Position numbers and translations under genes: made by a program. This document shows, piece after piece, positions 8,456 through 16,988 of a stretch of DNA of 64,000 nt (position 1 is the stretch's first letter; every line of letters starts with the position of its first letter). The notes under the pieces are model-generated. The model did no database searches and was not told the DNA's origin. It was given only the letters and a program-made list of their open reading frames with translations. The DNA comes from Thioalkalicoccus limnaeus (lineage in GTDB: Bacteria; Pseudomonadota; Gammaproteobacteria; Chromatiales; Chromatiaceae), in contig NZ_JBDKXB010000001.1 in NCBI RefSeq assembly GCF_041197575.1, positions 258,928 through 322,927 on the forward strand, in the 5' to 3' direction.

Positions 8456-9418
8456 TCAATGCAAGGCGCCGCCACAGCTGCTACCTTGGCCCGCGGTGCA
8501 ACCGTAACAGTGTTCACCGACCCGGATGGGCCGCCCGGTCAGCGCCGCCGCGCTCAGGTCCCGGATGTGCCAGCGCTCCGACGCCGGGGTTTCCAGAGGC
8601 AGGTCGAGCATCTGGTTGAAATCGCAATCGTAAAGATACCCGCGCCAGTCGATGCTGACCAGATCCCGGCACATGACCGCGGCGAGGTTCTCGGCGCGAT
8701 GGGCCGTCTTGAGCAGATCCAGGTACTCGCCGAAGCGTCCGGTTGATTGCAGCAGGCTGCCGAAACGCTTGATCGGCATGTTCGCAAGCGTCAGGAGCCG
8801 ATCGAAGCGGATCCCGTAACGGCTCGCCAGTTCCCGTTTGTAGTCGGCCTCGAGCGCGCATTGGGGTGGCGGCAGATCCGGCCCCCGCGGGTTGTAGACC
8901 AGGTCGAGCTCGAGACCGCTGACGCCATCGCCGTAGCCGAGCGCGTTCAAACGGCGCAAGCCGCGAAGACTGGCCTCGAAGACCCCTCGTCCGCGTTGGG
9001 CATCGACGTTATCCTCGAGATAACAGGGCAGCGAGGCCACGACCTCGACCCCCTGGTCGGCGAGGAAGGCCGCGAGCTCCTCCTGGCCCGGTTCCTCGAG
9101 GATCGTCAGATTGCAGCGGTCCATCACGGACACGCCTCGCGCGCGCGCGCCGCGGACCAGGTCGCGGAAGCCCGGATTCAGCTCTGGCGCACCGCCGGTG
9201 ATGTCGAGCGTGGCGACCGGCTCGCGATCGAGGAAGGCCAGGACCTCGGCGATCGTCTCGGCCTCCATCTGCTCGGCCCGATTCGGACCCGCGTCGACGT
9301 GGCAATGCTGGCAGGATTGGTTGCAGCGATAACCGAGATTCACCTGGACCGTCAGCAAGTTGCGCCGTTGGATCAGGGGGAAATCGGTCGGCCAGAGGAG
9401 GGGGCGGGAGTCGAGCAC
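8456..9418 (-). CDS. arsS: Radical SAM protein, ArsS-like (arsenosugar biosynthesis type)
   Basis: The 320-residue protein has the radical-SAM cluster motif CNQSCQHC near residue 35, then LDITGGAPELNP for SAM binding. The Cys-rich C-terminus CYGCTAGQGSSCGG is characteristic of the ArsS family, which is thought to add the 5'-deoxyadenosyl group of SAM to methylated arsenic to make arsenosugars. GTG at 9418 is the likely start, with GAGG seven bases upstream; in-frame codons back to 9574 precede any family homology. It is divergent from tRNA-Ala and shares an upstream region with it. The usual partner methyltransferase ArsM is not in this window. Confidence 0.85.
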   Translation of the reverse strand: MLDSRPLLWPTDFPLIQRRNLLTVQVNLGYRCNQSCQHCHVDAGPNRAEQMEAETIAEVLAFLDREPVATLDITGGAPELNPGFRDLVRGARARGVSVMDRCNLTILEEPGQEELAAFLADQGVEVVASLPCYLEDNVDAQRGRGVFEASLRGLRRLNALGYGDGVSGLELDLVYNPRGPDLPPPQCALEADYKRELASRYGIRFDRLLTLANMPIKRFGSLLQSTGRFGEYLDLLKTAHRAENLAAVMCRDLVSIDWRGYLYDCDFNQMLDLPLETPASERWHIRDLSAAALTGRPIRVGEHCYGCTAGQGSSCGGALH

Positions 9419-9461
9419 AGGGGTACCTCGAAGATGATGTGACGATCCGATCACGGAATAC

Positions 9462-9489
9462 TTGTAGATCACCGTATCGGTGCTAGAAT
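9462..9489 (+). promoter_or_regulatory. Probable sigma70 promoter of tRNA-Ala with internal dyad
   Basis: TTGTAG (9462-9467) and TAGAAT (9484-9489) are separated by 16 bases, about 90 bases upstream of the tRNA. A GC-rich stretch (AGCGGTCCGC) follows the -10 box, as in stringently controlled stable-RNA promoters. Between the boxes lies the perfect dyad CACCG-TAT-CGGTG (9470-9482), which could be an operator for either the tRNA or the divergent arsS gene. Confidence 0.45.
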
Positions 9490-9577
9490 AGCGGTCCGCA
9501 AGGCAATGGACGGATCGGCGGTGGGCCTGGTCGACCCTAAGGGTACCGATCAGTCCGCGCCAATCCAAGATCAAAAT

Positions 9578-9653
<76 letters not shown>

Positions 9654-9842
9654 ATTCAATCCCACCGTAACGCGATACGGCCGCTTCAACGAGGCTCGGG
9701 ATTGCCTTTTCGCGCCTTTCCCGGATCTCTCACCGAGTTTAACCTCAGCGACCGCGGTCTTCTGCCGATCCCGCTGCTGTCTCTACCTTCGAAATCACCG
9801 GTAGCATTCCAGGCGCGAGTCTGCGGTTCTTCGCATTTCGAG

Positions 9843-9902
9843 ATGTTCCACAAGGTCATCAGTACCGGTAACATCTGCCGCAGCCCCCTCGCCGAAGCCG
9901 TT
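9843..9902 (+). pseudogene. Fragment resembling a low-molecular-weight protein tyrosine phosphatase
   Basis: A short reading stretch gives VISTGNICRSPLAEAVV, matching the P-loop region (C-x-GNICRSP-x-AE) found at the start of low-molecular-weight phosphatases and ArsC-type enzymes. The catalytic cysteine position is not intact (Ser-Thr precede GNICRSP) and homology stops within about 20 residues. It is read as a remnant of a gene broken when the cas locus arrived or rearranged. Confidence 0.45.
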
Positions 9903-9972
9903 GTTTCTCTGCTTAATCCGCGATCCACCGCCTTTTTTTCGTTACGGTCGGTCTTCCGCCAACGCCGATCGC

Positions 9973-10020
9973 CTCTCGGGAAAGGTCGTGCGCGTCCTGG
10001 ATGGCGATACCGTCGAGGTG
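9973..10020 (+). pseudogene. Fragment resembling the start of a thermonuclease (SNase-like)
   Basis: In a different frame from the fragment just upstream, the sequence reads LSGKVVRVLDGDTVEV. This is the typical first strand of staphylococcal-nuclease-like domains (GKVVRVLDGDT). It runs directly into the cas1 leader and nothing else of the domain follows. A frame open from 9901 joins it to cas1, but cas1 homology begins only at 10036, so this is a remnant rather than a fusion. Confidence 0.4.
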
Positions 10021-10035
10021 TGTTGGAGAATTGAC

Positions 10036-11025
10036 ATGGACGATTTGTCACCGTCTGATCTGAAGACCATCCTACATTCGAAACGGGCCAATCTCTACTA
10101 CCTGGAACACTGTCGTGTACTGGTCAACGGTGGGCGCGTCGAGTACGTCACCGATGAGGGCAAACGTTCCCTATACTGGAATATCCCCATCGCCAATACG
10201 ACTTGTGTGCTCCTCGGCACGGGCACGTCCGTCACGCAAGCGGCCATGCGCGAACTGGCGAAAGCGGGCGTCATGGTCGGCTTCTGTGGTGGTGGCGGGA
10301 CCCCCCTCTTCAGCGGAACAGAGCGTGATACCGACATCGTCTGGTTCGCCCCGCAGAGCGAATATCGCCCGACCGAGTATCTACAAGCTTGGGTGCGTTT
10401 CTGGTTCGATGAAGGGCTGCGCCTCGAAGCGGCGAAGACCTTTCAGCATGCACGGCTTCAGCGCATCCAGGCACACTGGACAGCTAGGCGAGCGCTGACG
10501 GAGGCCGGTTTCGAACCGAACCATCCATTGCTCAATACCTTGGTCACCCAAGCGGCAGCCGACATCCAAGCCGCAGCGGACCATGCGGCGCTTCTCACGC
10601 AGGAAGCGCGGTTGACGAAGCAGCTCTACAAGCTTGCTGCGCAGGCGACCCGGTATGGCAATTTCGTCCGTAGCAAGCGTGGCCAAGGGACGGATGCCGC
10701 CAACCAGTTCCTGGACCACGGTAACTATTTGGCTTACGGCCTCGCTGCGACCGCTACCTGGGTGCTTGGTCTCCCCCACGGGCTGGCTATTTTGCACGGC
10801 AAGACCCGACGTGGTGGACTCGTCTTCGATGTCGCCGATCTCGTCAAGGATGCCGTGATTCTACCGCAAGCCTTCGTTTCGGCAGCTCGTGGCGATACCG
10901 ATCAGGCGTTTCGGCAAGCCTGTATTGAGTCATTGACGCGCAGCGAGGCGCTGGATGCAATGATCGAGCAGCTCAAGCAGGTCGCGCTGCGACTCGGTGG
11001 ATCGACGCAATCGTCCGCGTCATGA
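10036..11025 (+). CDS. cas1: CRISPR-associated endonuclease Cas1, type I-F
   Basis: The 329-residue protein opens with MDDLSPSDLKTILHSKRANL and contains VEYVTDEGKRSLYWNIP and GVMVGFCGGGGTPLF, all typical of I-F Cas1. Cas1 integrates new spacers at the leader end of the array, here as a complex with the Cas2 part of Cas2-3. The ATG at 10036 has GGAGA six bases upstream. Its stop overlaps the cas3 start by four bases (ATGA), so the two are translationally coupled. The array remained able to grow after divergence, as shown by its length. Confidence 0.97.
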   Translation: MDDLSPSDLKTILHSKRANLYYLEHCRVLVNGGRVEYVTDEGKRSLYWNIPIANTTCVLLGTGTSVTQAAMRELAKAGVMVGFCGGGGTPLFSGTERDTDIVWFAPQSEYRPTEYLQAWVRFWFDEGLRLEAAKTFQHARLQRIQAHWTARRALTEAGFEPNHPLLNTLVTQAAADIQAAADHAALLTQEARLTKQLYKLAAQATRYGNFVRSKRGQGTDAANQFLDHGNYLAYGLAATATWVLGLPHGLAILHGKTRRGGLVFDVADLVKDAVILPQAFVSAARGDTDQAFRQACIESLTRSEALDAMIEQLKQVALRLGGSTQSSAS

Positions 11026-14000
11026 ATATCCTGCTCATCTCGCAATGCGACAAGCGCGCGTTGACCGAAACCCGTCGCATCCTCGATCAGTTTGCCGAAC
11101 GCCGCGGCGCACGGACGTGGCAAACACCCATCACGCGGGATGGCTTGGAGACCCTGCGCCGCCTCTTGCGCAAGTCTGCGCGCAAGAACACCGCGGTCGC
11201 CTGTCATTGGATTCGCGGACTCGACCATTCAGAGCTCCTTTGGATCGTCGGTGATCGCCGGCGCTTCAATCCACTTGGCGCAGTCCCGACCAATACGACA
11301 CAGCGCTCGGTGCTGCGCCGAGACGACGAGAACGATTGGCACACTGGCGAGCTGATCCGTCAGCTGGCCGATCTGGCTGGGCTACTGCACGACCTTGGCA
11401 AGGCGATCCATGCCTTTCAGGCACGCCTGCGGGACCAACTCCAGGGCCGCAATCTGATCCGCCACGAATGGGTCTCCGTGCGCTTGCTCGAAGCCTTCGT
11501 CGGCGCGGACGACGATGCCGCGTGGCTCGCGCGTCTGGCGGCGCCGAGCGCGGCCGATGATGCGCGCTGGCTCGGTGCGCTGCGCCGGGATGGTCTCGAC
11601 GGGTCACTGGATTCGCCGTTCGTGGCGCTCGCCAACGCACCCCTGGCACAGGCGCTGGCCTGGCTGATCCTGACCCATCATCGCCTTCCGGAGCTGCCGC
11701 CGAACGAACACTTCCAGGCCTCGGCACTGCGTGGACTGTTGACGCGAATCGAGCCGGCTTGGAACGAAACAGCGTTCTTGAACGCCGAGTGCAAGGCGCT
11801 CGAGGCGTATTGGCGCTTCCCCGAAGGCCTCCCGATCACCACACCCGCCTGGCGTCAACGCGCCAGTCGTCTCGCGCGCCGTCTCGGCCCCTTGGTGGTG
11901 GCGACAGGGTCGCTACCGACGACGGGCACGGTGCTCGACGAGCCCTTCGTGATGCACCTGGCGCGGCTGTGCCTGATGCTCGCGGATCATCACTACTCGA
12001 GCCTCGAAGGGGATCACCCCGAGCGTATCAGGATCCAGTCTGACTCACCGCTGCTCGCCAATACGCGTCGCGCGAGCAGCGAACCGAACCAGCGGCTCGA
12101 TGAGCATCTGATCGGGGTTGCTCGACAGGCCTCCGAGATCGCCCACTTTCTGCCCCGTTTCGAGCGGCATCTGCCCAGGCTCGGTCAGCGCCGCGCCTTG
12201 AAACGGCGCGCCAAGGAGGCACGCTTCCGCTGGCAGGACAAGGCGGCCGATGCGGCAGCCGGCATGCGTGAGCGCACCCAGCAGCAGGGGGCCTTCATCG
12301 TCAACATGGCCTCGACCGGCTGCGGCAAGACTCTCGGCAATGCCCGCATCATGAATGCCCTCGCCGATCCCGTGCTCGGCATGCGCTGCGCCTTCGCACT
12401 GGGGTTGCGCACGCTGACGCTGCAAACCGGGCGAGCCTTCCGGGAGCTCCTCGGCGTGGATGAGGAGGCCCTTGCCGTCCGAGTCGGCGGCGCCGCGAGC
12501 CGGACCCTGTTCGAGCGCCAGGAGGCTGAGGCCGAGGTCAGCGGCTCGGCCTCGCGCCAATCCCTATTGGACGAGGAGGCGCATGTCGTCTACGAAGGCC
12601 AGCTCGACGCGCATCCCCTGTTGCGCCGGGCGCTGGTGGATGCCAACGTCAACAAGCTCTTGGTGGCGCCGCTGCTCGTCTGCACCATCGATCATCTGAT
12701 GCCCGCGACTGACAGCCCGCGGGGCGGTCATCAAATCGCGCCGATGCTGCGCCTGATGAGCGGCGATCTGGTGCTCGATGAGCCGGACGATTTCGATCTC
12801 GACGACCTGCCCGCTCTCACCCGCTTAGTGCACTGGGCCGGGATGCTCGGGGCGCGCGTGCTCCTGTCATCCGCCACGCTGCCGCCGGCGCTGGTCCAGG
12901 GGCTATTCGAAGCCTATCGCAACGGCCGGCACCACTTCCAGCGTAATCGTGGTGCCGAGCCGGGTCGCTTCGAGTCACCGCCGGCGGTCTGCTGTGCCTG
13001 GTTCGATGAGTTCGAGCAGCAGGTAGAGGACTGCGCGGACGTGAATCGTTTCGTCGAGGCGCACGCACTGTTCGCTCAGCGCCGCGCTGGGCAGCTTGCG
13101 GCCTGCGCCGCACACGCTCGTCAGCGCGCCACGATCCGGCCGCTGCTGGAGATGCCGAACGCACGCCATTGGGAGCCGCTCGCCAAAGCCTTTGCGCCCC
13201 AGGTGCTCGATGCGGCGGCGCGCTTGCACGCCGTGCACCATAGCGTCGATCCGTCGAGCGGCAAGCGAGTCAGCTTCGGTCTGGTGCGCATGGCCAACAT
13301 CGAGCCACTGATCGAGGTCGCGTTGGCGTTGTTCCAGCTCGGTCCGCCACCCGGCATGCGTGTACATCTATGCGTCTATCATGCCCGCCATCCGCTGTTG
13401 ATCCGCTCCGCCATCGAGACCCAGCTCGACCGGACCTTGCGCCGCCATCAGCCTGAGGCGGTCTTCGTCCTGCCGGAGATGCGCCAGCGTCTCCATGCCA
13501 CCGCCGAATCCGATCAGCTGTTCATCGTGCTCGGCTCGCCGGTGACCGAAGTCGGTCGGGATCATGATTTCGACTGGGCGCTGGTCGAGCCGTCCTCGAT
13601 GCGTTCATTGATCCAGCTCGCCGGTCGGGTGCGCCGTCATCGCACCACGCCGGTCACCGACCCGAACATCCTTGTCTTCAGTCACAACCTGCGCCATTAC
13701 CGCGATGCGGGGAAGGCGGCCTTTTGCCAACCAGGGTTCGAGCTGGACAGCGGCGAATTCCGCCTAGTCACCCACGATCTGCGTGAGCTACTCACGGCCG
13801 AGGAGATCGCGGTCGTCGACGCGCGCGCGCGGATCGTCGTACCGGACGTGTCCGCGCTGCGACCCGCGGAACGGCTCATCGATCTCGAACAGGCACGTTT
13901 GTACCATCGGATGCTGCCACGGCTCCAGAGCGCCAATGCTGGCGAGTCCTCGGGACGCCGCCAACGCGCGAGCGCCGCAGCGCCCGTCCCGGCACTCAAC

Positions 14001-14426
14001 GCCAGTGCTTGGTGGCAGTTGCCACCGCGCGATGCGCTGCTGAGCGCACTGCTGCCCCGCCAGCAGCCGTTCCGCAAAGCCTCCGTTCCGCCGAATGTCA
14101 CACTGGTGCTCTTGCCGGATGAGGACGGCGAGGAGGCGTACCTGTATCAAGTCATGGAGCACGCCCACCGTGGCGATCCCCCCTATGCGTTGCTGGATCG
14201 ATCGATGTGCGTGCATGTCCCCGATGCCTGCGTGCGGGGTGAGCGGATCGAGCCCTGGGGCGTGACCGACTACGTGGAGGCCCTGTCCGCCCTCGCCTCA
14301 GCCTTGGATCTTCCTCTGGAGCATTGCGCGCGGCACTTTGGCACGTGTGCCGTGCGACCTAGCGAAAGCGGGTGGCGGTATCACCCGGCTCTCGGCTTCG
14401 CCGTGAATAGGTCTGGCGCGGGATGA
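11022..14426 (+). CDS. cas3: Cas2-Cas3 fusion nuclease-helicase, type I-F
   Basis: The product has 1134 residues. The first ~95 form the Cas2-like domain (MNILLISQCDKRALTETRRI), which is fused to Cas3 only in type I-F. The HD nuclease follows (LLHDLGK, His123-Asp124), then a superfamily-2 helicase with Walker A TGCGKT near residue 435 and a DExD-like LDEPDD near 585. Later helicase motifs include LSSATLPPAL and LAGRVRRH. It is recruited by the Csy complex to nick, unwind and degrade the target strand, and its Cas2 part acts with Cas1 in adaptation. It overlaps cas1 by four bases. The stop at 14426 is followed by a 219-base gap before csy1 that holds the repeat-like elements described below. 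Confidence 0.97.
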   Translation: MNILLISQCDKRALTETRRILDQFAERRGARTWQTPITRDGLETLRRLLRKSARKNTAVACHWIRGLDHSELLWIVGDRRRFNPLGAVPTNTTQRSVLRRDDENDWHTGELIRQLADLAGLLHDLGKAIHAFQARLRDQLQGRNLIRHEWVSVRLLEAFVGADDDAAWLARLAAPSAADDARWLGALRRDGLDGSLDSPFVALANAPLAQALAWLILTHHRLPELPPNEHFQASALRGLLTRIEPAWNETAFLNAECKALEAYWRFPEGLPITTPAWRQRASRLARRLGPLVVATGSLPTTGTVLDEPFVMHLARLCLMLADHHYSSLEGDHPERIRIQSDSPLLANTRRASSEPNQRLDEHLIGVARQASEIAHFLPRFERHLPRLGQRRALKRRAKEARFRWQDKAADAAAGMRERTQQQGAFIVNMASTGCGKTLGNARIMNALADPVLGMRCAFALGLRTLTLQTGRAFRELLGVDEEALAVRVGGAASRTLFERQEAEAEVSGSASRQSLLDEEAHVVYEGQLDAHPLLRRALVDANVNKLLVAPLLVCTIDHLMPATDSPRGGHQIAPMLRLMSGDLVLDEPDDFDLDDLPALTRLVHWAGMLGARVLLSSATLPPALVQGLFEAYRNGRHHFQRNRGAEPGRFESPPAVCCAWFDEFEQQVEDCADVNRFVEAHALFAQRRAGQLAACAAHARQRATIRPLLEMPNARHWEPLAKAFAPQVLDAAARLHAVHHSVDPSSGKRVSFGLVRMANIEPLIEVALALFQLGPPPGMRVHLCVYHARHPLLIRSAIETQLDRTLRRHQPEAVFVLPEMRQRLHATAESDQLFIVLGSPVTEVGRDHDFDWALVEPSSMRSLIQLAGRVRRHRTTPVTDPNILVFSHNLRHYRDAGKAAFCQPGFELDSGEFRLVTHDLRELLTAEEIAVVDARARIVVPDVSALRPAERLIDLEQARLYHRMLPRLQSANAGESSGRRQRASAAAPVPALNASAWWQLPPRDALLSALLPRQQPFRKASVPPNVTLVLLPDEDGEEAYLYQVMEHAHRGDPPYALLDRSMCVHVPDACVRGERIEPWGVTDYVEALSALASALDLPLEHCARHFGTCAVRPSESGWRYHPALGFAVNRSGAG

Positions 14427-14437
14427 CACCCGCGCCA

Positions 14438-14526
14438 CCCGATCGCTGCCTGTTCGGCAGTGGCTGGGCTCAGATTTAGCCAAGTCTCATTTTTCTGATT
14501 TCTGAGCTGCTTTCCAGCAGTTGGGC
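14438..14526 (-). ncRNA. Degenerate two-repeat mini-array (candidate CreR-type crRNA-like RNA)
   Basis: On the minus strand two repeat-like units flank a 33-nt spacer (14466-14498). The first (14499-14526) ends with GCAGCTCAGAAA, identical to bases 17-28 of the array repeat and so including the crRNA handle. Its stem has changed from CTGCC/GGCAG to CTGCT/AGCAG, a compensatory pair, around a GGAA loop. The second (14438-14465) contains CACTGCCG and AGGCAGC with only the loop altered, and has lost the handle. The surviving parts are those Cas6f and the Csy complex need to make one guide. A further vestige, CCTGCCGCATA, lies just upstream (14529-14540). Such guides (CreR) repress cas promoters in other systems; expression here is inferred. 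Confidence 0.6.
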
Positions 14527-14562
14527 AAGTATGCGGCAGGATTCACGACCGTTTCCCAGCTA

Positions 14563-14581
14563 AATATCATTGGCTGATATT
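14563..14581. promoter_or_regulatory. Palindrome in the csy1 promoter region
   Basis: AATATCA-TTGGC-TGATATT is a perfect 7-bp inverted repeat with a 5-bp centre, in an AT-rich patch 65-83 bases before the csy1 start. It lies between the antisense mini-array and csy1, where divergent promoters would be expected. It may be an operator for a dimeric regulator; the bound protein is unknown. Confidence 0.4.
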
Positions 14582-14645
14582 ATGAGAAACCTGTCCTATC
14601 GTACGCACACAGCAACCATGCCGCCCGCACAATCCGGAGCATCAT

Positions 14646-15926
14646 GTGTCCACACCACTCACCCACCGTCAAGCCCGGCTGCGCGCGCTCATCCAGACCT
14701 TTCTGAGCGAGCGACTGAAGACCAAGCTTGACAAGTTGCGCGATGATGATCCCAAACGCGCGTTACTGATCGCACAGTTTGAGTCCAGCACCTGGCTCGA
14801 GGAGGCCGCCCGTCGCGTCGCGCAGATCCAAGCGGTTACCCATTCCCTAAAGCCGATCCATCCCGACGCCAAGGGCACCAACCTCTACCACGACCCAGCC
14901 GCGTTGCCCGTGCTCGAGGACGTCGGCAGTCACGTCCTGGGCAGCGACGTTGCAATCGATGTCGTCGGCAATGCCGCAGTCCTTGATGTCTACAAGCTTC
15001 TCAAACTCGAGGATGCGGGGAGCACATTGCTCGAACTGTCACTCGCTCAAGACGCCGACCTCGCCGTCGCACTCAGCGATGCACCCGACATCGCGCAACG
15101 CTGGATGTCGGCCTTCGCCAGCCTCGTCCGACCGAGGGGGGGGCTCAGCAGCCATACCTTCGCCAAGCAACTCTATTGGCCTGTCGGCGATGATCCGCAC
15201 GATGATGCCACCTACCACCTGCTCGCTCCACTCTATCCGACGTCGCTCGTACACCGCCTATACCAGGTGCTCCAAGACGATCGTTTTGGTGAGGAGGCCA
15301 AAGCGGCCCGTGAGGCACGCAAGGGCAAAGAGTGGCACGTCCGGCCAGTCCGCGAGTATTCCAACCTGGCGGTGCAGACACTGGGCGGATCGAAGCCGCA
15401 AAACATCAGCCAGCTCAATAGTGAGCGGCGCGGAGTGAACTACCTGCTGGCCTCGCTTCCCCCGGTCTGGCAGTCGCGTCCGATCCAGCCCCTGCTTGGC
15501 AGCAGGTCGCTGTTCGAGCGCTTTGGCTGGCGCCGCGAGGTCCGCTCCCTGACCGAACAGCTCAAGCGTTTCCTCGAAAGCGATCCACAGCGCAATCTGC
15601 GCACCCGTCAACATCGTGACCTTCTCGTCGATACCCTGATCGAGGAGCTGATCCAATTCACAGCCGAAATGCGCACGCTCGAGCCTGGATGGAGCGCCGA
15701 ACCTACCTGCCTGCTTTCTCCGACGGAGCGCGCTTGGCTGGACCAAGACACGGCGCAGGCGCCATCCGCGGAGGTCATCGCCGCCGTGGCCGATGCCTTC
15801 GCGCGCTGGTTGAATAACCGCCTGCGTCAACCCCTGCCAGTGGGTGATCCCGAGTATCTGTACTGGCGCAAACTGGCCGGTGAGCAACTGTGCCAATACA
15901 TCTGGGAGACCAGCAGTGATGCTTGA
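14646..15926 (+). CDS. csy1: Csy1 (Cas8f), large subunit of the type I-F Csy complex
   Basis: The 426-residue protein shows Csy1 features: KGTNLYHDP, the SSHTFAKQLYWPVG stretch, YHLLAPLYPTSLVHRLYQVL, LAVQTLGGSKPQNISQLNSE and LLASLPPVW. Cas8f binds the crRNA 5' handle with Cas5f and reads the CC PAM. The GTG at 14646 is preferred, with GGAG seven bases upstream; the overlapping ATG at 14644 is out of frame. It is the first gene of the csy operon, and its stop overlaps the csy2 start by eight bases. Confidence 0.96.
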   Translation: MSTPLTHRQARLRALIQTFLSERLKTKLDKLRDDDPKRALLIAQFESSTWLEEAARRVAQIQAVTHSLKPIHPDAKGTNLYHDPAALPVLEDVGSHVLGSDVAIDVVGNAAVLDVYKLLKLEDAGSTLLELSLAQDADLAVALSDAPDIAQRWMSAFASLVRPRGGLSSHTFAKQLYWPVGDDPHDDATYHLLAPLYPTSLVHRLYQVLQDDRFGEEAKAAREARKGKEWHVRPVREYSNLAVQTLGGSKPQNISQLNSERRGVNYLLASLPPVWQSRPIQPLLGSRSLFERFGWRREVRSLTEQLKRFLESDPQRNLRTRQHRDLLVDTLIEELIQFTAEMRTLEPGWSAEPTCLLSPTERAWLDQDTAQAPSAEVIAAVADAFARWLNNRLRQPLPVGDPEYLYWRKLAGEQLCQYIWETSSDA

Positions 15927-16947
15927 GAACAGCCGACCCCTGCACCGCGCCATCCTGGTTCTGCCCCATCTGCGGGTGCAGAACGCCAACGCGATCTCGA
16001 GCCCGCTGACCTGGGGCTTCCCGGCGATCACCGCCTTTACCGGCTTGATGACCGCGCTCGAACGCCGCTTGGGGTCGGGCTCCGGCATCGCCTTCTACGC
16101 CGTCGGCATCATCTGCCACGAGTTCGAAGCCCAGATCACCTCGGGGGGCTTTACCCGCGCCTTTCATCTTACCCGCAATCCCGTCCTGCACACTGGCGAG
16201 TCCGCGGCCATCGTTGAGGAAGGACGCGTGCACCTTGAGCTGACCCTCGTCTTCGACGTGGAGATCAGCGATGTGCATTTGGAGGAGACAAGCCGCTGTG
16301 CGCTCGCCGAGTGCATCGCGGGCGAGCTCGCCGGTATGCGCTTGGCCGGTGGCAGCCTCATGCCAGCGCTGCCCGGACACAGACACCGACCACGCGCCCC
16401 CGTGTTGGAGACCATCCCCGACGCGGACGATAGCCGCGCGCAAGCCAAGCAATTCCGCCGCCTCGCACGGCGCTGGCTACCGGGCTTCGCGCTGGTGTCA
16501 CGGGATGATCTGATGCGGCAACGCCTATGCGAGCTGCGCGAGGAGTGCCCAGAGGCCACCGTCTTGGACGCCTGGCTCGATCTCTCGCGTTGGAACAGCC
16601 ATGCCGTCGAGTCGCCCGAGGACAAACCTGGCGATCCCACCTCCAACGTGGTCTGGCACACCGACCCGCACCCAGGCTGGATCGTGCCGATGCCGGTCGG
16701 CTACGCGGCGCTCTGCGACCTGCAGCCGCCCGGCAGCGTGCGCGGCGCCCGCGATCAGACGACGCCCTTCCGTTTCGTCGAATCGATTTGGTCGATCGGC
16801 CAGTGGATCAGTCCGCATCGTCTTGAGCGTTTGGAGGATCTACTCTGGGAGCCGGAGCACGATCCCGAACACCCGACCGCATCGCGCCTCTACCGTTGCC
16901 GTAACCGCTATCAGCCGCCCATCGAACGGCCCGAGTCAGCACTCTGA
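15919..16947 (+). CDS. csy2: Csy2 (Cas5f), type I-F Csy complex
   Basis: The 342-residue protein has the Csy2 opening (ILVLPHLRVQNANAISSPLT, then WGFPAITAFTGLM) and the later GWIVPMPVGYAALCDL block. In the Csy complex it pairs with Csy1 to cap the 5' handle of the crRNA. The ATG at 15919 overlaps the end of csy1 and is preceded by GGGAGA; an earlier in-frame ATG at 15844 lies deep in csy1 and is unlikely. It is followed by csy3 after 41 bases. Confidence 0.96.
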   Translation: MLENSRPLHRAILVLPHLRVQNANAISSPLTWGFPAITAFTGLMTALERRLGSGSGIAFYAVGIICHEFEAQITSGGFTRAFHLTRNPVLHTGESAAIVEEGRVHLELTLVFDVEISDVHLEETSRCALAECIAGELAGMRLAGGSLMPALPGHRHRPRAPVLETIPDADDSRAQAKQFRRLARRWLPGFALVSRDDLMRQRLCELREECPEATVLDAWLDLSRWNSHAVESPEDKPGDPTSNVVWHTDPHPGWIVPMPVGYAALCDLQPPGSVRGARDQTTPFRFVESIWSIGQWISPHRLERLEDLLWEPEHDPEHPTASRLYRCRNRYQPPIERPESAL

Positions 16948-16988
16948 CCATCATCCATAGCTTCCATGTCATGACCGAGGAGCAAACC

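Noticed and set aside
9901..10035. N-terminal nuclease domain fused to Cas1
   Set aside because: Only about 16 residues match the nuclease start, and cas1 has its own ribosome site and standard N-terminus at 10036.
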